From positions 12,356,698 through 12,420,697 of the forward strand of contig CM037860.1 of assembly GCA_021292105.1 (NCBI GenBank): a DNA stretch of 64,000 nucleotides. The letters are read 5' to 3'. Below are positions 10,990 through 22,970 of this stretch, in pieces (position 1 is the stretch's first letter; each line of letters begins with the position of its first letter). This DNA is from Anadara kagoshimensis (taxonomy: Eukaryota > Mollusca > Bivalvia > Arcoida > Arcidae). Made by a program: the position numbers and the translations under genes. Under the pieces are notes generated by a model. It was not told the DNA's origin. It saw nothing but the letters and a program-made list of their open reading frames with translations, and made no database searches.

Positions 10990-12190
10990 TTTTGCTATTT
11001 TTATTTTTCAGGAGATAAAGGAAATCCAACAATATAGCACAAAAAGTAAAAAAAAGAGACTAAATATTGTGTTTGAATAAATATTAATTTAATCTTTTTT
11101 TATTTTATATATTTCAGAAAACAGAAATATTTGTCTACTGCATACCACAAGCCATCCCCTTATTTTTATCATAATAGTTCATTATAAAATCATCAAATTA
11201 TGTTTATATTCATTTTTGGATTTCAGACATTTCAAAATTGATATATTCCAGTCGCCCACTGTGACATCCATTTCAATATTCAGATATATATGGAATTTGC
11301 TATCAAAGTCAAGCACTTATATGAAATCTCATCTGCCTTTTTTGACCAGAACAAGTTTGACATTTCTCTTCAATGTAAAAAAAGTAAATTTTTATATGTA
11401 TACCATAACTTAAACAAAAGTTCTTTATAAATTTTTATTCATTATAAATTTCATAAGGAATATTATACATTTTTTAAAACTATATTTGATTTTTTCTATT
11501 ATTTTTATTCAAGAGCTTACAAAACCCAGATGAACTTAACTGTTGATATGCAGGCTTAATAAGTATGGCTAGATATTGAGACAAGTTGTGCAGGTTTTCT
11601 GGTTGGTGTTGTTACAAGAATTTTGGTAATTCATGACTGGAATATATTAAATTTGAACATATTATTTGATATTGATATTTGTTATTCAGTTATTAATGCT
11701 GTTAAGAACTACACTACTACAATGTGTCAGAAATTTTGTTTGTTCAAGAACAGATACTACTATGTGTGCTTAGAGAGAGAGAGAGAGAGAGAGAGAGAGT
11801 GTGTGTGTGTGTTGTGTGTGTTGATGGAGATGTTATATTATGAGTGCTTTATGGATATTGCATTTGTGTCCATCAACTATACATGTATGTAAGCATCATG
11901 TATTTCATTATGACCACAGAAATGACATTTTAACTAGTATAAACTGTGTTCAGTGCTAAAGACAGATGCTGTGCTAATAAAACCTTCACAAAGAAGGACA
12001 GTGGGGTGTAAAAAGGATAACTCAAGTCTTGGATACACAATGCAACAGTAATGGTTTCTTGAAACAATGCTAAAGATGGATGGAAATGAATTTGTCATGA
12101 TTGTATGTATATGGTTATTGTATATTGATCATGTAATAAAGGGTTGAGAAGCTGTATTTATTCTTCTATAGTTTTATTCAGAATTGGATG
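10990..12190. other. AT-rich intergenic stretch, no gene recognised
   Basis: No open frame looks coding. It holds a (GA)n/(GT)n microsatellite at about 11770-11820 and an AATAAA near 12134 on the plus strand, which could be the 3' end of an unrecognised transcript. Confidence 0.4.
11770..11822. repeat. (GA)n-(GT)n microsatellite
   Basis: About 14 GA units followed by a run of GT units. It makes an artificial 89-residue frame with Glu-Arg repeats, which is not a gene. Confidence 0.95.
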
Positions 12191-12194
12191 TGTA

Positions 12195-12448
12195 ACCACT
12201 GCATTAGCTCAGTTGATAGGGTGCTCGCACTGTCAGTGGGAGGTGGTAGGTTCGAACTCTGAATATGTATAACCCAAGACTTAAATGTGGGAAGCTTTAC
12301 GAAATAAAAGCCACGGTTCTTTTAAATGGGAACTCAAAATAAACGAAATCCCAGGGTCACGGTAACCATGTCACCGTAAAGAAACCTGCTGTATATTGCC
12401 ATCAGTGCAACACACAGCAAAATTTCTGCACCTCCGCCTATAGCTGAA
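12195..12448 (+). mobile_element. tRNA-derived SINE, family S1
   Basis: ACCACTGCATTAGCTCAGTT (A box) and GGTTCGAACTC (B box), then CCGTAAAGAAACCTGCTGTA as in the copy at 5693. It ends near CTCCGCCTATAGCTG and is directly followed by a different repeat. Confidence 0.85.
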
Positions 12449-12449
12449 T

Positions 12450-12660
12450 GTTCTTTGGCCAAAGTCTTTTCAAGTTTGGGAAATTGGTTAACTTTGACTG
12501 ACATTCAAGGTTACAAATGACCTTAAATAGTAAAAACTTTAAACATCTACTCATGACTAGAAGCTTGAAACTTTAGATATACAACATTGGGGCAAGAAGC
12601 TGCACCTCCAATTTGCGAAACTGGTTTGACCTTGACCTAATTCAAAACAATTTTTAATAT
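12450..12660. repeat. Interspersed repeat, probably a retroposon 3' region
   Basis: Low-complexity prose-like sequence with GTTTGACCTTGACCTAATTC and AGAAGCTTGAAACTTTAG. It resembles the 3' part of dispersed invertebrate non-LTR repeats. No coding frame is seen. Confidence 0.35.
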
Positions 12661-12665
12661 CTTCA

Positions 12666-12845
12666 GACACTAACCGAGAAAATTGTTGGCTTTTATCCCC
12701 ACAGGGATTAGACACTAACCGAGAAAATTGTTGGCTTTAATCGCCACAGGGATTAGACACTAATCGAGAAAATTGTTGGCTTTTATCGCCACAGGGATTA
12801 GACACTAATCGAGAAAATTGTTGACTTTTATCGCCACAGGGATTA
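12666..12845. repeat. 45-bp tandem repeat, four copies
   Basis: Units start at 12666, 12711, 12756 and 12801, each opening GACACTAA-C-CGAGAAAATTG or a one-base variant and closing CCACAGGGATTA. Copies differ by only a few substitutions, implying recent amplification. Confidence 0.96.
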
Positions 12846-12992
12846 AGATTAACAAGAAATTATTAGCACATGGGTCCACAAATATGTCTGGTCCCTTCAT
12901 TTTAGATATTTGAATGAATTTATTGCATAAACATGATGTTGAAGCATAACATGACATTTAAGTATACACGACAACATGGTAGAAAACAATAT

Positions 12993-13255
12993 CAGGGGCG
13001 TAGCCAGGCGTACGTTTGTACGCAAAAACGTCCACATCGTTTTGGCAAAAAAAAAAAAAAAAACGAGAGAGAGAGAGAGAGAATATAATATATTTCTTAT
13101 ACCAAACCGACAAAAACTACCACAGCATAGCATAAAATTATAAGAAAAATTCTGATAAATAGCGCCCTAGAGGGCCGAAAATTCGCACCAGGGCGGCCCC
13201 AAACCCCCTGCCCTCTTGAGGCGTCCACATCAAAAACACCCCAGCTACGCCCCTG
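12993..13255. mobile_element. Non-autonomous DNA transposon, CAGGGGCGTAGC termini
   Basis: Inverted termini CAGGGGCGTAGC (12993) and GCTACGCCCCTG (ending 13255). AATAT flanks both sides (12988-12992 and 13256-13260). The interior is GC-rich relative to the window, with a poly-A and (GA)n insertion near 13047. No transposase is encoded. The CAGGGGCG-type terminus suggests a hAT-like element, but the target duplication is too decayed to decide. Confidence 0.8.
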
Positions 13256-13622
13256 AATATCAATGCTGTAATATTGAAGTTTTATGTCTTAAACTGCTTG
13301 GAGATAGCCGCAAAGTCTTTTTGTGGGATGGTAATGGTGTTATCACTTTTGGCAAAGAACAGTAATAAGCAGATAAAATGGTCTTCAAATATCCCTGTTT
13401 ACAGTCATGCAAGCACAAAATTAATGTCATTTTCAACGCAATTTGCGTTGCATGACAAACGCAATTTGCCAAACGCCTATCACGTGGAGCATTGGTATAC
13501 GGCCTTCTTCAAAGTTCCACTGCGTAATCCAACTATTTATTTAGCATATTTCGAAGAACGCAAGATCACAAAATATTTTATGAATTTCAATATGACGGGT
13601 ACAAATCAATGATTCTTTTACA

Positions 13623-14117
13623 ATTACTTACATGAGCCGAGTCGTTACTAAAAAATTCTGTTTCGGCTCCATCCTTGCTTCATATATCATTTTATGCGAC
13701 AAAATATAACCTGGGTGGGTGTTTACAATGGTAATTTGTTTTACGAAATGGCGGGTTTTTTTATATTACGTAGGTTAGTGCAGCTCAAGAACGGATTGAT
13801 TTTTGCGTAACTGGAATGACCAAAATTGATGTAATAAAGTGAACTACCTTTCTGCATTTTCAAACTTTTGAAAAAATTGACATAAATTCAAACTTTTAAA
13901 CTCAACTCGACCTTTGGGCTACCCTTCATTGTTACACCTCTTGCGCACCTACATAAGAATAAATTCTTCCGTAATCATTACGTCACACGAAACACACCAC
14001 CATTTTGTCAAAATTTTTGCCATTGAAAACACCCATCCAATATTAAAAGAGTTATATAATGTATGGACTAGATCGAAATTAGGGTTGTTAGCAACAACTC
14101 GGCTCGTGTAAGTAAAT
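13623..14117. mobile_element. MITE-like element with about 28-bp inverted termini
   Basis: Left end ATTACTTACATGAGCCGAGT at 13623. The right end, read inward from 14117, is ATTTACTTACACGAGCCGAG. The arms stay similar for nearly 30 bp (CGAGTCGTTACTAA versus CGAGTTGTTGCTAA). The ~495-bp body has no convincing open frame. The superfamily is not determined. Confidence 0.75.
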
Positions 14118-14119
14118 GA

Positions 14120-14206
14120 TTCAATTGATTTTTAAATGTGTCATTCAAATTTTTGAAATACTAGCGTTGTTCCTTTCTCTCCAGCAGAGTAAACGGACAG
14201 AATAAC
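14120..14206. other. Short unannotated spacer
   Basis: Nothing recognisable between the MITE and the repeat that follows. Confidence 0.3.
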
Positions 14207-14400
14207 TTTTCCTGGATATATTTGACGTCCCATATTACTCAATGTTGATTACATACTGGCGAACAGGAGGTCCTTACCCTTCCGGAGCACCCGGCCTCAA
14301 TTCCCTGGTAGAAGTCACGTGTTTGGTCTAACTTGTCAGTTCCAGTTTTTTACGTTGCTTCTGATTCGGACATGGATTAGTGTGTTTGTTTTTGATTCGC
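14207..14400 (+). repeat. Dispersed module R1 (GGATATATTTGACGTCC ... GGACATGGATT)
   Basis: R1 is the commonest repeat in the window. A full copy runs in order: GGATATATTTGACGTCC; a middle with CTAGCTAAACAGGAGGT and CCTTCCGGAGCACC; a block GAAGTTCACGTGTTTAAC; then a tail TTTGCTTTGGGATTGTG with GGACATGGATTGGTATGTT. The tail can be repeated in tandem with a 48-49 bp period. No open frame is conserved. The architecture (unique head, tandemly repeatable tail) resembles non-autonomous bivalve elements of the pearl or Helitron-like kind, but that class is inference. Confidence 0.8.
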
Positions 14401-14404
14401 ACTG

Positions 14405-14820
14405 AAATCAAAACTAAGATAACGTTCCAACAGAAAATCAGTTTTGTAGGTTTAGAATTGTCACACATATGCGCATTCCCATATTGATAAACCTGATCGT
14501 TTATACGACACTTGAACACAAATTGTTTCTTGCGTTATACCAGATCTTGGCAATACCTAAAGAGAACATGTCGCGAATCTCGGGCACCCAGTTATTCTTA
14601 CCAATTATAATGTCATTATATAATGAAATATAATCATCTTAAACAATAGCAGATTTATAAATAATTATTGAACCAATATTTTATAACCCTATATATTGTA
14701 GGGAAGTCGCCATAAAGTTTACTGTACACTTCTAGCTAGATTTAAAAAATTGTTGCAAACATATTGTATATTTTTTTGGCTTGAAACCCACATTGCCAAT
14801 GCATAATTAAACAACATTTT
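14405..14820. other. AT-rich spacer, no gene seen
   Basis: No feature recognised apart from A/T-rich simple sequence. Confidence 0.3.
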
Positions 14821-14821
14821 T

Positions 14822-15080
14822 GGGCCCGGTTTCACAATCATTCCTTGGCTAAGATTTTCCTTATCTTAAATTTAGCAAATTTTGGTAATCTCTTTTTGTA
14901 ACTACTGCTGAATGTTTTTGTCAAAACTAAATGCAATTGTTTTAACCTAGAAAGTATCTTAAAATTGACACCTTAAATTCCAGAATATTTTCAAAAGTAA
15001 CAAAATTATGAAGGTTTTTAATTTGCCAGATTTAAGTTAAGGAAAATCTTAAGTTAAGAAATGATTGTGAAACCGGGGCT
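14822..15080. mobile_element. MITE, family M1 (CCCGGTTTCACAATCATT termini)
   Basis: The left arm GGGCCCGGTTTCACAATCAT continues as TTGGCTAAGATTTTCCTTA. The right arm read inward is AGCCCCGGTTTCACAATCAT then TTCTTAACTTAAGATTTTCC. The arms match for about 45 bp. No coding capacity. Confidence 0.82.
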
Positions 15081-15461
15081 TGGTGCATATTTATATATCT
15101 TGAAAGTATTAGTTGGCGGACTCCCTCTTGTTTGGACAGACCTTCTGGATTTGAAAGATCTTTCTATTGTAATGTAGGAGGACACCCAAATATATACGTG
15201 TATACGAGGCGATTACTTCTAGTTTGTGTTGTAGATATATAACAATCTATTTTTCTGAAGGTTTGATGACCCCTTACTTCCCCTTACTTCCAATGAAGCT
15301 TCGTTTTATCCCTACAGGCATATTTCGTTTAGAAAACTTGTGGAAGTTTCAACATCTTGTTCAATTTTTTCAAAACATTGGTGGTGTAATAAAAGGAGTC
15401 CGACTCTTATTTTCCATGAAATATAACCAATTTATGCATTGTCAGTGAAGAGCAAAAATGT

Positions 15462-15640
15462 GCAGTAAAGGCCTGTCTAAAGTTTAACACTTAGCTTACA
15501 GATTTGTAACAAATCGGCAGCTCAGATTAGCTCCTGGTTTCCAATATCTCAACAACTTATCTTTCGACAGCTGTTCGCTCACAAGTTATCAATATTTCGG
15601 AAGTTTCGGCACCTTTTCGTTAGGTCAGTGATAAACTATT
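15462..15640. mobile_element. Foldback element, family F1, partly decayed
   Basis: The left arm (CCTGTCTAAAGTTTAACACTTAGC) and right arm (GTTAGGTCAGTGATAAACTA) are degenerate forms of the F1 inverted termini. See the fuller copy at 41846. Confidence 0.65.
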
Positions 15641-15649
15641 AAAAGCTGG

Positions 15650-16515
15650 TTGCATGCGTCTTGCTTTTATTTTCAAAATATTATCAAACATTTAGACAAA
15701 AACTCAATTTTAAACTTTGCAGAAATTTAGAAAAGTAATCATGTTTGTATGAAAACTGGGTAAACACATATTAAAATGTAAATACACAAAGATATTATTG
15801 AAAATGCTAATTAATATACAAAATTCACATAAAATTGTTTGAAAAGAAAATCTTAATATAGCTGCATAGATAAAATGATAAGTTAATAGTTAACAAAATT
15901 TAAAGCCAGCGAAATTAATTTTGAAAATACCATAAGTTGCTGTTAGAAAATGTATTGAGAGAGAGCAATGCCAATTACCATTTGTTTTGCATAATGAATG
16001 AAATATCCATGAAAACATGGCAATTACAATGCAATTCAAATAGAAGTTTTTAAATATATAAAGAACACCATGTTTATTAAAGTGATCTTGTATTTACCAC
16101 TTTATCAAAATTAACAAGGATATCTCCGATGATCTGACATCTATTCTTCAAAGTAAATTACAAAAATGATAATGATGATCAGCCAAGCCTGTACCTTGAC
16201 AACAGACTTGTATCAGCCCAGTAAGTTAAAATACCCCACACTTATGTATATAATCAAACTATTAACATACCGGTTCATATAACAAAAATATGTCTCTGAT
16301 AGTGTAGTTTATAGTATGAAATGAAAAGTTTATTTTTGTAAATTTTAAAGAAAAATGAAGACTGTTGTTGAGGTAAGCTATTATATCATTGAATGCTTAT
16401 GGCAACGGAAATGCAGTATTTCTCTGAGACCATGTAATTTTATCCTCTCTTTGTTTTGGCAGAAAACCATGTACTGAAACAAAAATTTTGCATTTTCGTA
16501 TACGTGTTATCCTGT
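15650..16515. other. AT-rich intergenic stretch, nothing recognised
   Basis: No coding signal, RNA gene or clear repeat seen. Confidence 0.3.
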
Positions 16516-16519
16516 GTAA

Positions 16520-16722
16520 CAGGCCACAGTTTCACAATCATGCCTAAACCAAGGTATTCTTTTTTGTAATTTTCAAGACTTTTGCCATTTTAAAGAACAC
16601 TTTTAGCTTAAGGAATCATTATTTTTGTCAAAAATATTTATTAGTAGTTCTAAAAAGATTACCAAAATTTGCTAAAAAGTTAAGGATCTTGGATAATGAA
16701 AACTTTGAAACTGGGACCCGCT
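16520..16722. mobile_element. MITE, family M1, diverged copy
   Basis: CACAGTTTCACAATCATG at the left and, read inward from the right, GGGTCCCAGTTTCAAAGTTT. The body shares ATTACCAAAATTTGCTAA and TTTTTGTCAAAA words with the copy at 14822 in inverse order, so this copy lies in the opposite orientation. Confidence 0.65.
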
Positions 16723-16724
16723 CT

Positions 16725-17580
16725 ACTTCGTTTTCCGTATTATTGATATTTCCAAGTATATGACGTTAAAATTTTCATTTTAATTTTTTATTTAAACTCG
16801 AGTCTTTAGATTAACAGTGGGTATTTCACAAATTCTGTATATTTTGAATTGAGTACCACTTTCTGTTTTAAATTCAAATAAAATTATCGGCTCTTAGTGG
16901 AAAACAATAGGATTATTAAGCAACATCATACAACCAATTCTCGGCAACATTTGAATTGTTTTATTAGGTACATAATGCATGTCTTTAACCAAGGTGCGTT
17001 TCGGAGTCAAAATTGTAGGCGAAGCTTAAAATATAAACGGAATAATTTGTAATTGGTCACTATGAGACACGATAATTTAGAATTGGAGTACATTATACAT
17101 TTAATAACTATACAATGCATATTTAGAACAAGGATTACTGATTTGGTTTTAAATCTCGTAAAAATCGTGAAATATCATAGGCATTGAGAATGGTTTCCTC
17201 AATGCTTACATATCCAAAACCAGCACAAGAGTCAATCTTTATCGATAAACTAGTCATACAATACATGTATATTAAAAGACTTGTTTATATGTATACATTG
17301 TAGCTGCCGAATCTCTCCTTTTGGATTAGTAAAGACTTCGAATTTGCAATTTTGTTGCCTTATTAGACATACCCCTTCATTGTCATCACTTAGACTAGGC
17401 CTGATCTTGATTTAATTGATTTTTGTGGCACGTTCTTTCATTACACGTTACATGTTTGTTGATGCTTTGATCGGTACCAAAACACATAATTTGCCATTTG
17501 CCATATATGCATTTCATTTGACCTATAAGTGATGTTGGCAATGAATGATTTTTGTCTTTCCTGCAATTATACATACTGGA
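16725..17580. other. AT-rich intergenic stretch, nothing recognised
   Basis: No supported feature. Confidence 0.3.
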
Positions 17581-17587
17581 AATATGT

Positions 17588-17794
17588 TCAGACCTGTCGA
17601 AAGTTTCACTTTGAGCCAGCGAAAATGAACTGTAGCTCGACTGTCGATGGGGCCGAGATACAGATTGATAGTGACAGAGAAGCTGTCAAAACAGCAGCTG
17701 TCGACATATTATTATATAGCTAACAAGGGGCCAAGATGATCTGAAGATTTGACACGAGTTCGTTACCTTAATGTTATATTTTCGACAGGTCCAA
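17588..17794. mobile_element. Foldback element, family F1
   Basis: Left arm CAGACCTGTCGAAAGTTT; right arm ATTTTCGACAGGTCC. The interior has internally complementary blocks (GCTGTCGACATATTA, GACTGTCGATGG). A 64-residue open frame across it is not a gene. Confidence 0.75.
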
Positions 17795-18014
17795 ACTGCA
17801 TTTGACAAACTTGCCGTCAAGATGAAGCTACACATATCCGATGGTTATTGAAGCTTCAGAGTGTTTTTTATTATTAGATATATACTAGTTGTTTTTACTG
17901 AAATGATACTGAATAATAAGTGAATTTACAATTCGGTATCTAGTTAAAATCATTTTGAACATACAATCAATAAACCGATAGATAGATTGGTTAGATGACC
18001 TTTGCAGTGTGCTC

Positions 18015-18196
18015 AGGACAATATGCCTGTCATGACGCGGGACATCGGTTTTTTAGGATTTCTTCCAAAGGACCCCGTGAGTTTCATTTCTGGATGACGA
18101 GTGTCTGGTGAAAGAACAGTTAGTATTGGCCTGTTCGGTTACAATCACGATCTCCCGCATATAAAGCGAGCACGCCACCAACTGAGCTACCGTAAT
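18015..18196 (-). mobile_element. tRNA-derived SINE, family S1, 3'-truncated
   Basis: Read on the minus strand, the head has GTAGCTCAGTTGGTGGCGTG and the body ends at ATGTCCCGCGTCATGACAGG. The last ~130 bp of the usual body are missing. Confidence 0.85.
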
Positions 18197-18199
18197 TAT

Positions 18200-18700
18200 T
18201 AGTAAACTGATAGTGAAAAGAACACATAAAAACCGCACCAAAATTAGCAGTACTACCCCACGGATTGCACAAATGCATTATGACAACATGACTCAAAGTG
18301 AAATACACATTGTACACAACTTGTAAAACTGTGTTATCTGTCAAATCAGGTTTTAATTTTCATAATAAAATTATTACAATATTTATGGGATTCTTGTAAA
18401 CTATATTATATGTTTAATCAGAAACAACATCAAGAATGGAATTTTATAAAGTTTTCATATATAAAATTATTAATATATTTATGAAATATTTAACAACATG
18501 TTATGTCATTGGTAGTAAATTATCATAATGTTTTTAACTTATAAATGATAATGACATGATAAGTGTATTATAACTGATATACTGATAAGAACAGTTACAT
18601 TGGGCATTGTACTCATAATAATACACCACGGAGGCGTTAACCACCGATATCGCCTATTTGAATGTATTTAGTAAGCAACATTTATGATGTAATCACGATA
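18200..18700. other. AT-rich spacer, nothing recognised
   Basis: No supported feature. Confidence 0.3.
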
Positions 18701-18704
18701 AGAT

Positions 18705-21200
18705 AATGTTAATAATGCCCTTGTAACAAGTCTGTTATCACGAGGTCTTTTTGAAATGTTCACCGCTCGTTATTAGATGTCCCTGGCAAGGGAATCTTTG
18801 ACAGAAGTAACGCGATTTTCAATACTCTTTTTTAATAACGCCCCTGTAGTGCCCAGGTCTGATTATTGCACTGAAGTCTTATTGACGCTTTCACTGCGAG
18901 TTATTCATAAAGATGTTTTTGGCATAGTTACTTTTAACTTTTTAAGACAAATCTTCAAAAGTAACAATCATTGGGTTTAATTTCAACAAGTCTGATATTA
19001 TATATATTGCGTAAAGGTCTTATTGAAGCTTCCACTGTGAGTTACAATATCTTCCTGGCAGGGTTAGGGTTAAGTCAATTCTCCAGAAGTAATAGTCGTC
19101 GGATTTAAATCAGGTTTCAATACTCTTTTTTTAATAACGCCCTTATACAAGTCTGTTGTCAAATTTATTGCACCAGGGTCTTATTGAAGTGTTCATCATT
19201 CGTTATTAGACGTCCCTGGCAGGTTTAGGTTTGAGAAAAGTCTTCAGAAGTAAAAATGATTAGGTTTAAATCAATTTTCAATACACTTTTTATTGACGCC
19301 CTTGTGACAAGTCTGCTACCATGTTTATTGTACTGTTGTACTGAGGTTTATTGAAGCTTTCGCCGTGAGTTATTTTATGTTCCTGACAGGGATAGGTTTC
19401 AGACAAGTCTTCAGAAGTAACAATGATTGGGTTTAAATCAATTTCCAATAATCTTTTTGAACAACACCCTTGTGACAAGTCTGGTATCATATTTATTGCG
19501 TAGAGGCCTTATTGAAATGTTCACCGTGAGCTATAAGTTGGTCTTGGCAGGGTTAAGTTTAAGACAAGGCTTAAGACGTAAAATTTGGGATAAGATCAAT
19601 TTTCAATACTTTTAAATAACGTCCCTATTACACGTATGTCTGTTATCATATGTTTTTGTGCCGGTGTCTTATTGAAGTTTTCATCGAAATTTATTAGATG
19701 TTCCTTGCAGGATTAGGTCTAGTACACATCTCAAAAAGTAACAATCGATATCGATTTTAAATCAATGTTCAATACTCGTTTTGAAAAACGTCCTTGTGAC
19801 AAGTCAGTTATCATATATATTGCAATGAAGTCTTATTTAAGCATTCACCGTAGGATATTAGATGTTCTTGACAAAATTAGGGTTAAAACCATGTCTCTAG
19901 AAGTAACTATTATTGGGGTTAAATCAATTTTTTAATAACGCCCATGTGACAGGTCTGTTCTCATGTTTATTGCATACCATTTTGATTAAAATAGTCGAAT
20001 CGTGTGAGTTATCAGATGTTCTTCCCAGGGTTAGGTTTGGGACAAGTCTTCAGAAGTAACAATGATTGGATTTAAATCAATATTCAATACTATACTCTTT
20101 TCGAATAACGCCCCTGTGACAAGTCATCATTTGTTTCACGGCGCGGCATACCGTTGTGATTGAAACGTTCACGTGAAACGTGTGAGTTGTAAGATGTTCT
20201 TCTAGGGGTTTTGGGACAAGCCCTCAGAAGTAACATTTATTGGGATTAAAATCAGTTTTCAATACTCTTTGTTTTGATAACACCCCTGTAACAAGTCGGC
20301 GACCATGTTTATTGCACTGAGGTCTAATTGAAACTTTTATCGTGAGTTATCAGATGTTCATGGCAGGGTTAGGCTTAAGTCAATTCTTCAAAAGTAACAA
20401 TCATCGAGCTTAAATAAATGTTTAATACTCTTTTTGAATAACGCTCCTGTGACAAGTCTGTTAATCATATTTGCAACAAAGAGGTATTATTAAAGCGTTC
20501 GCCGCTCGATATTACATGTTCCAGACAGGGTAAGGTTTAGTACACGTCTCAAAAAGTAACAATCAACCAGTTTAAATCAATTTACAAATCTCTCTTTGAA
20601 TAACGCCTTTTGACAAATCTAGTAACATGTTTATTCACGGCACGGCAAACCGTTCTTATTGCAACGTTCACTTCGTGTGAGTTAGTAGATGTTCTTGGTA
20701 GGGTTCAGATTAAGACTTCAGAAGTAATACTCACAGAGTTTCAATATCAATTCTCAATACTATTTTTGGATAACGCCCCTGTGACAGGTCTGTTATCATA
20801 TATATTGCACTGATGTCTTATTAAAGCTTTCACCGTAAGTTATAATATGTTTCTGGCAAAGTTAGGCTTAAGGCAGGTCTTCAGAAGTAAGGCTCATTGA
20901 GTTTCAATCAATTTTCATACTCTTTTTGAATAACGGCACTGTGACAAGTCTGTTGCCATGTTTGTTGCATAGATTTCTTATTGAAGATTTAACAGTGATT
21001 TATTAAATGTTCCTCGCAGGTTTAAGTTTAAAGTAAGTCTCCAGCAGTGACAATCATTGAGTTTAAATAAATTTTGAATACTCTTTTTGAATAATGCCCC
21101 TATGGTAAGTCTGGTATCGTGCTTTTTACATGTTGTTCTTATTAAAACTTTCACTTCGTGTGGGTTATCCCGAGAAATAATACTCATTGGTTTTAAATAA
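18705..21200. repeat. Diverged satellite, period about 150-175 bp, roughly 15 copies
   Basis: The recurring landmarks, in order, are AATAACGCCCCTGTGACAAG, TCTGTTATCATATTTATTGC, TCTTATTGAAGCTTTCACCG, GAGTTATTAGATGTTC, GGCAGGGTTAGGTTTAAG, CTTCAGAAGTAACAATGATT and GTTTAAATCAATTTTCAATA. AATAACG-like landmarks fall near 18715, 18833, 19131, 19291, 19460, 19614, 19786, 19932, 20105, 20277, 20440, 20598, 20769, 20929 and 21089. Neighbouring units differ by many substitutions and small indels, so the array is old. Scattered short open frames inside it are not genes. Confidence 0.9.
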
Positions 21201-21585
21201 AGGTTTATGTTGTGAAAATTATAATTACAATGATTCTAAATCTAAAAAAAACCCCAAAAAACCCATATTTTTTATTTTCAACAAACTATAGGTACAAATG
21301 TATGTGTATCTGTTCATGGTACAATTATATAATAGGAAATATGAAAGAAAAGTGAAAAATCATTTATTTAAAAAAAATCAAAGGCATAGTGTACACAGTT
21401 TGTTTTATAGTTTTCTCATTAGCATTTTGAATATTGATCTTATCTGCTGGAAGGACATCTAATATTACAATTTATTATTTTCATTTATATATATTTATGT
21501 TATAGGTTATATTAAGCAATTTATACAATATGAAATGTTAATGAAGTGAAACGAATATAAAAGTGATATACACGTATTCTTATAC

Positions 21586-21781
21586 TGGGTTTCGCCAGTG
21601 TACTACATGATACCCTCTAACGCTTGTGTGGAACGGGTTTTCTATTAAAATTTATATAGAATCACATCATCAGTTTTCCCGTAAAATGAAGTTTTATGAG
21701 AACTTTTGACACGTAAACGTTTTCCAAAATGTAATGTAAAAATGTTAAGGCCGGTATTGACCACGTGGAACCCTTGCGAAC
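21586..21781. mobile_element. MITE, family M2 (TTCGCCAGTG termini)
   Basis: Left end GGGTTTCGCCAGTGTACTAC; the right end read inward is TTCGCAAGGGTTCCACGTGG. It matches the layout of the better-preserved copy at 26905 (internal CGTTTTCCAAAA and a TTTTCC-TAAAATG block). Confidence 0.65.
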
Positions 21782-21789
21782 ACGATTCT

Positions 21790-22320
21790 TAAAAAAAAAA
21801 AGGAACAACAGACATTTATATGAATTTTCATGTGCGTATGTGTAAAATGAAAAACAAGTAATTTTCTACTCAAACTACATGCATCTTCCATAAATCAAGA
21901 AAAAGTAAAATAATATTTTGAAAAAATTCAGTATTTTTATATATGGTGACAACAGCTTAACGCTGCTTAGTTCTATAATAAAAAGTCTGCTAAATGGCAT
22001 AATAGAAAGACTATATTATCATTTTTGCTAGATAGATTAATTAGGTTTTTTTGAGGTATTGATAACTACTGGTTCTTCATTTGTAAAAGAGTTTTATCGA
22101 ATGTGTACGTGTAGGAGTCATATGCCTTAGTTTCGCACAGATACTTTCAATCGGGGACCTAATCTAATAACAAAATGGCTTGGTTTCACTATTTTTAGAT
22201 TGTCCTCCCTTTTTCGCTTCTTTACATCTTTTGATTATGACTACTGATTTAAAACTCGTTTAAACATAGTTTATATATGTAATATATGCTATGATATACA
22301 TCAATGAATGTACTAAAATC
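21790..22320. other. AT-rich spacer, nothing recognised
   Basis: No coding signal or clear repeat seen upstream of the ZP gene. The first exon of that gene, with the start codon, may lie in or beyond this stretch. Confidence 0.3.
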
Positions 22321-22324
22321 AGGT

Positions 22325-22490
22325 ATTCGATCAAAACAAACAAACATGTACTAATTTATGCCCAAAACAATCCCAAAGCAACGTAGAAACTTTGAACTTG
22401 GCAAATTAGATTAAACACGTGAACTGCCACTAGGAAAGTGAGGTCAAGTGTCCCGGAAGGGCAGGAGCCTCATGTTTAGCTAGCTGCATC
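22325..22490 (-). repeat. Dispersed module R1, minus-strand copy
   Basis: Read on the minus strand it has CCTTCCGGGACACTTGACCT, AGTTCACGTGTTTAATCTAA and TTGCTTTGGGATTGTTTTG. Confidence 0.75.
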
Positions 22491-22744
22491 CACAAAGTGT
22501 TTATTCCTAATTGGGAATGAAAAGATAAAGCCCGGCTTTAATCTGTGATAGCGTTTTTACAGTCTGCGAGTGTTTCAAATTACCGCCACACAATTGCCTT
22601 CGGAACTTGTTTGTCTATAGTCTGTGATTTGTGCTTGTTACCATCATAAACCTTATTGTATATTGGTGGATTACCAGACTTTTACAAAATTCGTTATTCC
22701 AGGTTATGTAAATCACTACATTCAACAAATAATAAAAAATCATC

Positions 22745-22969
22745 CGGGGCACTCGGCCTCATCTCCCTGGTGGAAGTCCACGTGCTTAACCTAATTTGCC
22801 AGCATCTTAGTTTTTACTTTGCTTTGGAATTGTGGTTTGACATGGATTGGTATGTTTGTTTTCATTTTGCTTTAGGATTGTGATTTTGACATAGATTGGT
22901 GTGTTTGTTTTCACTTTGTTTTGGGATTGTAGTTTTGACATGGATTGGTATGTTTGTTTTTCATTTATA
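22745..22969 (+). repeat. Dispersed module R1 with three tandem tails
   Basis: Starts at CGGGGCACTCGGCCTCA, then three tail units beginning near 22821, 22869 and 22918 (48-49 bp period). The last tail (GACATGGATTGGTATGTTTG) ends within 20 bases of the splice acceptor at 22969-22970 of the ZP-domain gene. Confidence 0.82.
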
Positions 22970-22970
22970 G

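Noticed and set aside
13274-13612. A 112-residue plus-strand frame
   Set aside because: No family resemblance, no splice or promoter context, and it lies between two mobile elements in AT-rich sequence.
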